Positions 1 to 6,807 of a DNA stretch of 12,988 nucleotides are shown in pieces. This stretch comes from Lentisphaeria bacterium (lineage in GTDB: Bacteria; Verrucomicrobiota; Lentisphaeria; Oligosphaerales; JAFGRS01), in the NCBI GenBank assembly GCA_016935045.1, contig JAFGRS010000293.1, forward strand, positions 1-12,988, read 5' to 3'. The first letter of the stretch is position 1. Each line of letters opens with the position of its first letter. The notes beneath the pieces were generated by a model. That model was not told where the DNA came from and did no database searches. It saw nothing but the letters and a program-made list of their open reading frames with translations. The translations under genes and the position numbers were made by a program.

Positions 1-75
1 GCGAATCCGGTGCTCGGCCTCACGGCGGCAGTCGTCAGGGGGGCGTCCGTCCCCGCGATGACCCGAGCGTGTCGA

Positions 76-1410
76 TCAATCTTCTGCGCCGGCGGCAGCA
101 TACACCAGCCGGTAGACTTCCCGGTTGGTGCGTTGCGTGTACTCCACGAGGATGGGGTAGGGGGTGTCGTCGGCCTTGAGCAGGCCGCGGCGGTGGAACG
201 CGGGGTCCCACGGGCGGTAGTCGCGGACGGTGCAGCGGTGGATGCCGATGCAGGCGGGGCTGGCGGCAGCATCGAGGTAGTACGCCAGTGTGTGTTCGCC
301 GGCGCTGCGTTCGTACTCGGCGGTGTCGGTCTGACCCTCCTGCGGCCGCACGGTCATGGTGTTCGTATCGGCCAGGAGCACGGGTTTGCCGGTGATCCCG
401 GCTGCGTGATCGATGTAACTCCGCAACATGGTGCGTGTCCCCATGGGCTGGAAGGCGACGGCATCGACGTACTTGGCCGCGGTGACGAGGACCGAGTCGG
501 GGGTCCATTCCGGCAACGCCATCAACCGGTCGCCCAGGACCAGATGGTGCGGGTCACGTGCCCGCAGTTCGCCCACGACACAGGCGTAGTACGTGTCCGC
601 GATGCGGTTGAGGAATGCCTCGTCGTCCCCGGCGACCGCGGCCCGCCGGCGCGTCACGGCCGTCAGGTCGACGGTCAGCAAGGCCGGAACCGAGGCGACG
701 TCGAGGCCGTACGCTTTGGCCAGGCGGTCGATATCACCGTCGTAGCGCTGACTGAGGAACTCGACATACGCCTTGCGTCCCGGTGCGCCCGGACCGAGAC
801 CGCGCACGAAGTCGACATAGCTTGGACCGCGCCTGGGTACAACGCTCCAGACGGGCAAGTCGATGAAGACGTATCCCAGGCAGTTCGGGCTTTCCGCGTG
901 GTGGCCCGCGACCTCCCGGACGCGCCGGCGCAGGCGTTCCTGGACGGCGGGGTCGAAGATGTCCGCATTCTTCGAACGGTCACCCGCCGAGAACGACCGC
1001 GGGCCCTCGGTCCAGACCGTGGCCACGTAGGGCAGACGCTTCTCCATGGTCGGCAGCGAGCCGTAGCCCGCCGAGTTGTACCCCCACTCCCGGAATCTCG
1101 CCAGGAAGAACTCGGCCAGCTTCTCTTCGCTCTTCCCGTAGCGAGTCCCAAACAGGTTCCGTTCGTCCTGGCGCATGCACTCCACGGCGTGTGTAGCCCC
1201 CAGCGAGAAGAACCCGTGCCCTTCCGGGGTCACGAACAGCCAGCGCCCCCGGAACTGAGTCAGCCGGAACCAGCCGGTCGCTTCGGTCCGCAAAGAGGTC
1301 ACCCCGCCATACCTGTCCTGCGGCGCCGCCGCCCCCAGTCCACGTGCTGCCGACAAGCCGGCGATTGTCAGACCGGTCGTCCGCAGGAACTCTCTGCGTG
1401 CATGGCTCAC
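76..1410 (-). CDS. Tat-exported agarase-like TIM-barrel protein (putative glycoside hydrolase clan A relative)
   Basis: Predicted exported protein of 444 residues. I chose the GTG at 1410 although the frame stays open to 1752. A good Shine-Dalgarno (AAGGAG, 9-nt spacer) precedes it, and it places a twin-arginine motif (ARREFLR, residues 4-10) followed by a hydrophobic stretch and Ala-rich cleavage region (about 11-29) at the N-terminus. Residues 46-75 (GWFRL, GRWLFVTPEGHGFFSLG) match the opening strand typical of agarase-like and GH50-like barrels, and FREWGYNSAGYGS (106-118) fits the next strand-helix turn. The barrel probably continues to about residue 425. Where family members usually carry an Asn-Glu acid/base I see GYVFIDLPVW (179-188). 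Where the nucleophile strand is expected I see KPVLLADTNTM (342-352) with Asp348 and no Glu. It could therefore be a divergent hydrolase, a binding protein or an inactive homologue. It is the last gene of the co-directional series, 262 bp after its neighbour. The frame is sure; the family is moderately sure; activity is unknown. Confidence 0.85.
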   Translation of the reverse strand: MSHARREFLRTTGLTIAGLSAARGLGAAAPQDRYGGVTSLRTEATGWFRLTQFRGRWLFVTPEGHGFFSLGATHAVECMRQDERNLFGTRYGKSEEKLAEFFLARFREWGYNSAGYGSLPTMEKRLPYVATVWTEGPRSFSAGDRSKNADIFDPAVQERLRRRVREVAGHHAESPNCLGYVFIDLPVWSVVPRRGPSYVDFVRGLGPGAPGRKAYVEFLSQRYDGDIDRLAKAYGLDVASVPALLTVDLTAVTRRRAAVAGDDEAFLNRIADTYYACVVGELRARDPHHLVLGDRLMALPEWTPDSVLVTAAKYVDAVAFQPMGTRTMLRSYIDHAAGITGKPVLLADTNTMTVRPQEGQTDTAEYERSAGEHTLAYYLDAAASPACIGIHRCTVRDYRPWDPAFHRRGLLKADDTPYPILVEYTQRTNREVYRLVYAAAGAED

Positions 1411-1672
1411 GTTCCGGGACTCCTTCAAGGTGCTTCCTCCCAAACCTCGCGGCTCCGTTCGCGACTGCCATGAAGCAGCCTTCTGCCGTTCAACGAGTTG
1501 CGGAATGTCATCGTGACAGGCCCGAACACAGGCGCCCAGGACGGCGTACCTCTTGTCGCACATCCTGATCCCGTTGCGCCAGACCCGGTGGTGGATTGAC
1601 ACGTCGCAAGGTGGTAGAGCACTCCTCACGCCCTGCCTGCCCCCGTTGTTCCTGCACCTCTCGGCGGACCTG
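1411..1672. other. Intergenic spacer between the large toroid gene and the agarase-like gene
   Basis: The spacer is 262 bp long. The downstream gene's frame stays open through it on the minus strand, but that extension is rich in Arg, Ser and Cys, has no domain-like pattern, and would bury the Tat signal about 115 residues inside the protein. I treat it as noncoding. The only clear signal is the Shine-Dalgarno sequence next to 1410. I see no convincing -35/-10 pair and no hairpin followed by a T tract. A tRNA D-arm-like string near 1611-1621 has no matching stems. Confidence 0.5.
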
Positions 1673-4600
1673 TCACGGGGTCGCCTGCCCGAAGTAAGGA
1701 TGGAGCGGGGCGGCGGGTTCGCCGAAGCGGATGCTGAGGTCTTTCCGGTCATTGCCGGCCAGGGAGAGCGTCAGCCAACCGGAGGCGCGGTCGTAGCGCC
1801 AGGAATCATGGGCTTGGGGCCAGGCCTGACCGTTCAGGTCGATGGCGACGGGTTCCCGCTGCGAGTACAGCCGCACCGTGAACGGCTCGCCTTCGTGGGA
1901 GCGGAAGGTCACGGCGAGCGCCTTCAGCGCAGGGTCATACTGTCCCTCGACGTACTCCGCCGGCGCCCATTCGGAGAGAAACAGGGGGGTGTCCCCGAGG
2001 CAGACGACGGCGAAGTCGTACAGGTCCTTCGTCGACTGCCAGTTCGGGGGCTGCCGGAGTTCGCTGGTCTTGACGCGCGCCAGGAGTCCCGTCACGTCCC
2101 AGCCGAGGAAGAGCCGCTGGGTGAGGTCCGGCAAGGAGTTCTGACCCGCGGCTTCGAGGGCCTCTTCGTGGGCGCGGATCGCGGCCGGCGCCCACTGCTT
2201 GTAGGCGAGGGACTGCTCGTGGAAGGTCCCCTTCGAGGTGTCGTGCATGCCGATGCTGCCCAGCATCCGCCGCGAGAGTTGGAAGCCGTCTTCCACAAAC
2301 CAGTAATGCCCGCCGAACTCGCGCCAGGCATCTCCTTCGGCGGAGACGGAGCGCAGGTACTCGGCCAGCCCGAACCGGGCCACGGCCGGCACGAGGGCGC
2401 GGGCGCCCAGGACCAGCCCGGTGAGTTCGTCCTCCCCGTGCCCGGTCTGGGCAGCGGCGTAGGCAAAGGCGAGTCCCCCGTACGGTTCGCTGTTGAGCAT
2501 GTCCAGTCCGGCAACGCGCCAGTACTCCAAGGCGCCGGAAGCCATCACGGCCCAGTCATTGACCCGGGGCAGGTACTCGTACAGCCGGCGGCAGAGGTTC
2601 CAGTTCGCACGCAACGTGACCCAGTCGCCGTAGTACCGTGCGTAGTTCGCAAAGCAGTAGGCGTTGATCCCCGAGGCTTCGTTGGCGTCGTTGTAGTTGC
2701 GGTAGCCGTACTGGGTCTGGACGGGCCAAACGAAGGAGATGAGATACTCGACCCCTGTCCAGGGCTCCCGCTTCTGCTGCACGAAGCACTTGTGCGGGTA
2801 GAAGTTCAGCGTCTCCCAGTAGCGCGTTCGGAAGTGCGCGTCCACCCGCTCCCGCATGGGGGCCGAATAGACGGGCCGGGAGAGGAGCGCGTTGAACGTG
2901 TACCACCACTTGTAGACGTCGATGCACGGGGCTTCGTTGAAGGGCACAGAGCCGGAGCGGTCATAGGGCTCGAGGTCCGCGTGCAGGTTGCCCGCACCCT
3001 CATTGCGGCCGGACGGGCTCCTGAGCTGCCCCAGGCCGAGTCCGGTCAGCCGCTGGTCGATGCTCTCCTGGACCGCCAGCCCGCCGGCCAGCGACACCAG
3101 TGCCCGGTGGTCCCGGGGCGGCATGGCCAGGCGGACGCGAACGCGCTCCCCGGGTACTGCCGCCAACGCCCCGCAGTTCGTCGGGCAGTCGAGGTCAACG
3201 CGGTCTTCCGGAAGCTCGACGGGCGCGCCAACCGTTTTGGCGAGGGACAGCACCGGCGGGAGCGGGGCGAGAACGAGCGGCTCCGTGCCCCAGTCGCTGG
3301 TCAGCTCGCGGTAGCGGTAGGAGTCGGCGAGGACGACCGTCCCGCCCTCGATCCACCCGATCTCGTCGCAGTCCACGGGGTACCGAAGGAGAACCCGGCT
3401 CCATCGGCGCGCAGCCTCCAAGGCGTTTTCCGGAACACCCCGCGGCCACAGGACCGTGGCGCCCGGGGCAAGACGGCGGACGCCCCAGAGCCGCGACGAG
3501 GCCAACGCGCCGAACCCGTCCGGGCCGTATTCCAGGCCAATTCCTTCGGAGAACCGGACGACTTGGGGCCGGCGGGTCAGGACGAACAACTGCGGCATGT
3601 CCCTGACGTCGCCCCGGGCGGTGAAGGCCAGGAGCCAGCCCTCGGCCAGGTCCGCGCCGGCAATGCCGGCGCCGGGTTCGGCCACGCGGATCCCCGCAGG
3701 CGAAGCGTAGGCGAGGTGGGTGGCACTCGTGTACGTGAACCGGACACTCGCTGCCTCGCCCTCCCAAAGCAGGCCCGGCGACCCGAGAGACAGTGTCGAA
3801 CGGACCGTGGCGCCGTTGCCGTAGTGCCAGGTCACGCTCTTCGCCAGCCAGTTCTGCTCCACAACGCCCGGTCGGGGGCTGGCGTCACCAGCCACAGCAA
3901 AGGCGTAGGAGGCCTCCGCGCCGGTCGACCGCAGGGCGCCGACATTCACCACGGGCTGAGACCCGCCAAAACGGAAGTCGCGCGTTCTCGGTCCGGACAC
4001 AACGCCGCCGGCCGACAGATTCTCGACGAGCCCGCCTTCCTCGACCAACCAGCCGAAACGCCCGACATTGTGGCGGCTCACCACCACAAACTCCGCCGGC
4101 GCGGCAATACCCGAACCCGCCAACACGCGGTCCCGCACGGCCATCCGGGCGGCGCTCTCCTGGCTCTGGAGTTCTTCCGCCCTGGCCAGCATGGCCGTCA
4201 CCGCCCCCTCACCGCGGACAAGCCAGTACAGCAGACGCAAGGCAAGTTCGTCCGCCCCCTCCAGGGCCCGCCGCCGCTGCCACTCCTGACCCGACCCGGA
4301 TCCGACATGGACCACGGTACCCTCCCCAAAGCGCCCCGACACCACGGCAGGGGCGCCGTCCTGCCAAACCGCCAGCACGGTCGCGTCCGGCTTGGCCGCG
4401 ACGCGGACGCCGTAGCGTGACGTCCCCCCGTCCGGGTCGAAGTCCTGCCAGGGGCCGCCCGCGGTGAAACGAACCCGGGCCGGGGTTTCGCGCCAAGCTC
4501 CGCCCGGGTCCAGCCGCACGGGCAGCAGGTCGGCGAAGCTGGCTGGCGGTTTGCCGAAAACCAGCGCGCGACCGCCCTGCTGCACATACTCGCGGAGCCG

Positions 4601-5233
4601 GGCGAGCCGGGGGTCGCCCGGCGCCATGGTCTCCCCAATCACCAGGACGGCGTCGATTCGTTCTCCCGGCTTGGGCCAGTTGCTCCAGACGTTTGCGTAC
4701 GGCGCCAGGGGTCCCAGCACCATGCGGGTCCAGCCTTCGGCGTCCATGTTGTCGACGAGGGCAACGAGATTCAGGTTCAGAACCGGGTCCGGCAGCGGAC
4801 GCCGGAAGTCAAAGTGGAAGAGCTGTTCCCTGCCGCCTGGTCCGGTCCCGTCGAGGGCGTAGCGCACCCAGTAGGCGCCGTCGGCCAGATCCGCGGGGAC
4901 CGTGACGGGAACCAAGCCCGTCGCGCCGGCGCTCAGCGCCAAGTCCGTCCGGCCGCGGGCGAGTTCGGCGCCCACGTACGTCGTCAGACGCCAGGACACC
5001 CGGAGGCCCCCGGCTTCCCCGCGGTTGTTCCGGAAGCGCAGGGCCACGTCCTCGCCGGGGCTCAGCGTGTAGCCGACCCGGTCGTACTCCCAGCCCAGAA
5101 ACTCGAGCGGCGGCGGCGTCCGCGGCGCGGGTTCTCTCCCCGGCCGACCCCGCGGGACCTGACCTTGCCCCCCAACTTCCGGGTCGAGCGCCCCCAATGA
5201 GACCGCCATCAGCACCAGGACTGACTTGTTCAT
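1673..5233 (-). CDS. Large secreted multidomain protein with GATase-like region and probable alpha/alpha-toroid
   Basis: Predicted exported protein of 1,186 residues; I cannot name its family. The ATG at 5233 follows AAAGGGA with a suitable spacer, and the protein opens with a short signal-like segment (MNKSVLVLMAVSLGA). Domains suggested by sequence: a beta-sandwich at about 42-145; a glutamine-amidotransferase-like (flavodoxin-like) fold at about 150-340, with DAVLVIG (194-200), LREYVQQGGRALVFG (213-227) and GRFGEGTVVHVGSGSG (300-315); beta-rich domains at about 375-760; a helical, aromatic-rich segment at about 765-1070 that looks like an alpha/alpha-toroid, with conserved-looking clusters NEAPCIDVYKWWYTF (766-780) and GMHDTSKGTFHEQSLAYKQW (995-1014); and a C-terminal beta domain at about 1095-1172. 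Beta plus toroid architecture is common in polysaccharide lyases and some glycoside hydrolases. A GATase-like domain also occurs in beta-galactosidase-type proteins, usually without amidotransferase activity. The next gene upstream ends 83 bp away, so co-transcription is plausible. Substrate and activity are unknown. Confidence 0.88.
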   Translation of the reverse strand: MNKSVLVLMAVSLGALDPEVGGQGQVPRGRPGREPAPRTPPPLEFLGWEYDRVGYTLSPGEDVALRFRNNRGEAGGLRVSWRLTTYVGAELARGRTDLALSAGATGLVPVTVPADLADGAYWVRYALDGTGPGGREQLFHFDFRRPLPDPVLNLNLVALVDNMDAEGWTRMVLGPLAPYANVWSNWPKPGERIDAVLVIGETMAPGDPRLARLREYVQQGGRALVFGKPPASFADLLPVRLDPGGAWRETPARVRFTAGGPWQDFDPDGGTSRYGVRVAAKPDATVLAVWQDGAPAVVSGRFGEGTVVHVGSGSGQEWQRRRALEGADELALRLLYWLVRGEGAVTAMLARAEELQSQESAARMAVRDRVLAGSGIAAPAEFVVVSRHNVGRFGWLVEEGGLVENLSAGGVVSGPRTRDFRFGGSQPVVNVGALRSTGAEASYAFAVAGDASPRPGVVEQNWLAKSVTWHYGNGATVRSTLSLGSPGLLWEGEAASVRFTYTSATHLAYASPAGIRVAEPGAGIAGADLAEGWLLAFTARGDVRDMPQLFVLTRRPQVVRFSEGIGLEYGPDGFGALASSRLWGVRRLAPGATVLWPRGVPENALEAARRWSRVLLRYPVDCDEIGWIEGGTVVLADSYRYRELTSDWGTEPLVLAPLPPVLSLAKTVGAPVELPEDRVDLDCPTNCGALAAVPGERVRVRLAMPPRDHRALVSLAGGLAVQESIDQRLTGLGLGQLRSPSGRNEGAGNLHADLEPYDRSGSVPFNEAPCIDVYKWWYTFNALLSRPVYSAPMRERVDAHFRTRYWETLNFYPHKCFVQQKREPWTGVEYLISFVWPVQTQYGYRNYNDANEASGINAYCFANYARYYGDWVTLRANWNLCRRLYEYLPRVNDWAVMASGALEYWRVAGLDMLNSEPYGGLAFAYAAAQTGHGEDELTGLVLGARALVPAVARFGLAEYLRSVSAEGDAWREFGGHYWFVEDGFQLSRRMLGSIGMHDTSKGTFHEQSLAYKQWAPAAIRAHEEALEAAGQNSLPDLTQRLFLGWDVTGLLARVKTSELRQPPNWQSTKDLYDFAVVCLGDTPLFLSEWAPAEYVEGQYDPALKALAVTFRSHEGEPFTVRLYSQREPVAIDLNGQAWPQAHDSWRYDRASGWLTLSLAGNDRKDLSIRFGEPAAPLHPYFGQATP

Positions 5234-5282
5234 GCCTCAATCCCTTTCCAGCACCCCACGTTTCGCTCCCGCCGGTCACCCC

Positions 5283-5313
5283 GGTCCACGGGATGCGTGC
5301 TGCCGGACCCGTG
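5283..5313 (-). other. Possible hairpin between the enolase-superfamily gene and the large toroid gene
   Basis: In the 83-bp spacer, CACGGG (5287-5292) and CCCGTG (5308-5313) are complementary across a 15-nt loop, and GGTCC (5283-5287) can alternatively pair with GGACC (5305-5309). No T run follows on the minus strand, so this is not a standard intrinsic terminator. It could tune expression or mRNA processing between the two genes, or be chance in GC-rich DNA. Confidence 0.2.
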
Positions 5314-5316
5314 CCC

Positions 5317-6591
5317 TTACGCCGGCGTCCCCGTCCGCGCGTGCCCCAGGTAGATCTCGGCCGTTCCAAGCGCCCGGCGCACTTCCTCCTCCACGATGTC
5401 CACACCCAGCCCCGGAGCGTCCGAAACCCGGACGAAACCGTCCTCAACCATGCCCTCGACGATTCCCGTGACCAGGCCACGCCACTCCTCGCCGACAATG
5501 GGCAGTTCGAACGCGATGTAGTTGTCCGGCAGCGTGGCGCAGACCTGGACCAGAGCTGCAAGCCCGAAGGGACCGTCGCCGATGCCGTGCGGGGCCATGA
5601 GGATGCCGTGCAGGTCCGCGAACTCCGCCACCCACTTCAACTCCGCAAGCCCCCCGACGTCCATGGGGTCGGGCCCCACGACGTCGACCGCCCGCGTCTC
5701 GATGAGTTCCCTGAAGTTCTGCCGCAGGTAGATCTGTTCCCCGGTGTGGAGGTTGACGTGGGTCTGCTGCTTCACGGCGCGGTACAGGTCCGCGCCGACG
5801 TACGGGGTGTAGTCCCCGGTCACCAAGTCCTCCAGCCACAGAGGCCTCAGGGCTTCGACCCGCCGCGCGAACTCCACGGCGCCGGGCACCTTCCACCCGG
5901 GACCGCAGTCCAGGGCCATCGCGACATCCGCGCCCAGAGCTTCCCGGACGGCCGCCACGCACTCGACCGTGTGCGCGAGCCCGCGCTCGGTAACCATGCC
6001 CGCGACCTCGGCGATGCCGCCGGTGGCGCGGGCGGTCGGAGAGAGCGTCTCCCCATGGGCGTAGGCGATGCCATAGTGGTACCCGTCCACCTGCCGCCAG
6101 CGGTTGTCATGGAAACCCACCGCGGTCTTCATGATGCCGATGCCCCGCCCGCGCTCCCTGCGGGCCTTGGTCCGGCTGTAGTAGTCCTCCGGCCGGTCTC
6201 CCCCGGCGCTGTACGGAACGTGCGGCGTGAACGGCGGCGGACCGCCCATGTACACCCGCACACGGTCACGAACCTTGCCGCCAAGAAGCTTGTAAACCGG
6301 CAGCCCCGCCGCCTTGCCGGCCAGGTCCCAAAGCGCAATCTCGATGGAACTGACCGCCCCACCCCAAGGCTTGAACGCCCCCAACCGGCGAATCCGCCGC
6401 ATGCAGTTCTCCACGTCCGTCGGATCGAGCCCGAGGAGGAACGGCTTGCAGTGGAGAATCTGCGGCGCCAGGTAGCTGTGCTTGTTCTGCTCCACCTGGC
6501 TCCAGCCGTACACACCCTCGTCCGTGTCGATCCGCAGGAGGAGTGCCTTCTGGGCAGGCAGGAGGAGACAACGCAGGTTCGTGATCTTCAC
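5317..6591 (-). CDS. Mandelate racemase/muconate lactonizing (enolase) superfamily protein, probable sugar-acid dehydratase
   Basis: Cytoplasmic enzyme of 424 residues, normal length for the superfamily. The GTG start at 6591 has a strong Shine-Dalgarno (AAGGAG, 8-nt spacer). The N-terminal capping domain covers about 1-115 and includes the family signature SSIEIALWDLAGKAAGLPVY (81-100) then KLLGG. The barrel carries metal-ligand candidates Asp228 (MALDCG), Glu254 (LWLEDL) and Glu285 (HTGEQ), and an Asp308/His335 pair (GPDPMDVGG and MAPHGIGDG) spaced 27 residues apart, as in the mandelate racemase Asp-His dyad. Lys155 ends the second barrel strand, and an insertion of roughly 45 residues follows it before the Asp228 strand, which recalls the mannonate/galactonate dehydratase subgroups. 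The His that often follows the first metal Asp as DxH is Gly230 here. Enzymes of this superfamily abstract a proton alpha to a carboxylate, so an acid sugar from the polysaccharide handled by the neighbouring exported proteins is a logical but unproven substrate. Superfamily is sure; reaction is not. Confidence 0.93.
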   Translation of the reverse strand: MKITNLRCLLLPAQKALLLRIDTDEGVYGWSQVEQNKHSYLAPQILHCKPFLLGLDPTDVENCMRRIRRLGAFKPWGGAVSSIEIALWDLAGKAAGLPVYKLLGGKVRDRVRVYMGGPPPFTPHVPYSAGGDRPEDYYSRTKARRERGRGIGIMKTAVGFHDNRWRQVDGYHYGIAYAHGETLSPTARATGGIAEVAGMVTERGLAHTVECVAAVREALGADVAMALDCGPGWKVPGAVEFARRVEALRPLWLEDLVTGDYTPYVGADLYRAVKQQTHVNLHTGEQIYLRQNFRELIETRAVDVVGPDPMDVGGLAELKWVAEFADLHGILMAPHGIGDGPFGLAALVQVCATLPDNYIAFELPIVGEEWRGLVTGIVEGMVEDGFVRVSDAPGLGVDIVEEEVRRALGTAEIYLGHARTGTPA

Positions 6592-6594
6592 CTC

Positions 6595-6807
6595 TCACAC
6601 TCCTTCCTGAACGACGGATCCGGCGCCGACGCCGCGCAGACGCAAGCCGGCAGGAGACAGGTCCGGGGCGTTGTCCTGGGCCGTTCCCTCCTGCGGCAAT
6701 ACGACACTGAGCCGCGCGGCCCGGCCGGTTGCCGGCGCCGTGGCGGACCTGTCGGGCCGGCAGCCGTCCGGACCCGGTTCCACCCGGTGCTGGAGAGCAG
6801 GGATCAT
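6595..6807 (-). CDS. Doubtful 70-codon ORF filling the spacer after the cyclase gene
   Basis: The frame starts at an ATG that overlaps the cyclase stop codon by four bases (ATGA at 6804-6807) and ends just before the GTG of the enolase-superfamily gene, so it spans the whole spacer. Purine-rich sequence (AAGGGGAAAGAGGA) precedes the ATG. By hand count about 79% of its third codon positions are G or C, compatible with coding in this genome. Against it: no recognisable domain, no hydrophobic segment, low-complexity Pro/Gly/Arg/Ala content, and random frames of this length are frequent at this GC. I list it only because the ATGA junction is typical of translationally coupled genes. Confidence 0.22.
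   Translation of the reverse strand: MIPALQHRVEPGPDGCRPDRSATAPATGRAARLSVVLPQEGTAQDNAPDLSPAGLRLRGVGAGSVVQEGV
6656..6753. repeat. 10-bp perfect inverted repeat in the spacer between cyclase and enolase-superfamily genes
   Basis: GACAGGTCCG at 6656-6665 is the exact reverse complement of CGGACCTGTC at 6744-6753, separated by 78 bp. The spacer also holds two copies of CCGGCGCCG, near 6620 and 6732. The arms could fold into a long-range stem in the minus-strand transcript. No T tract follows, so it is not a standard terminator. GC-rich DNA makes chance a real alternative. Confidence 0.3.

Noticed and set aside
1..75. Possible terminator or gene start after the agarase-like gene
   Set aside because: No hairpin followed by a T run and no start codon with a ribosome-binding site could be seen in these 75 bases.
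1596..1680. tRNA-like string (GGTGGTAGAGCA) in the spacer after the large toroid gene
   Set aside because: No complementary GCTC arm upstream, no T-arm consensus and no acceptor stem.
1411..1752. N-terminal extension of the agarase-like gene to an ATG at 1752
   Set aside because: It overlaps the end of the upstream gene and would place the Tat signal about 115 residues inside the protein; the GTG at 1410 has a better ribosome-binding site.
1553..4420. 955-codon plus-strand open frame antisense to the large GATase/toroid gene
   Set aside because: No signal, domain or hydrophobic pattern, and Arg/Pro/Gly-rich composition. It is the usual antisense shadow of a GC-rich codon pattern; the minus-strand frame has a start, Shine-Dalgarno and protein-like domains.
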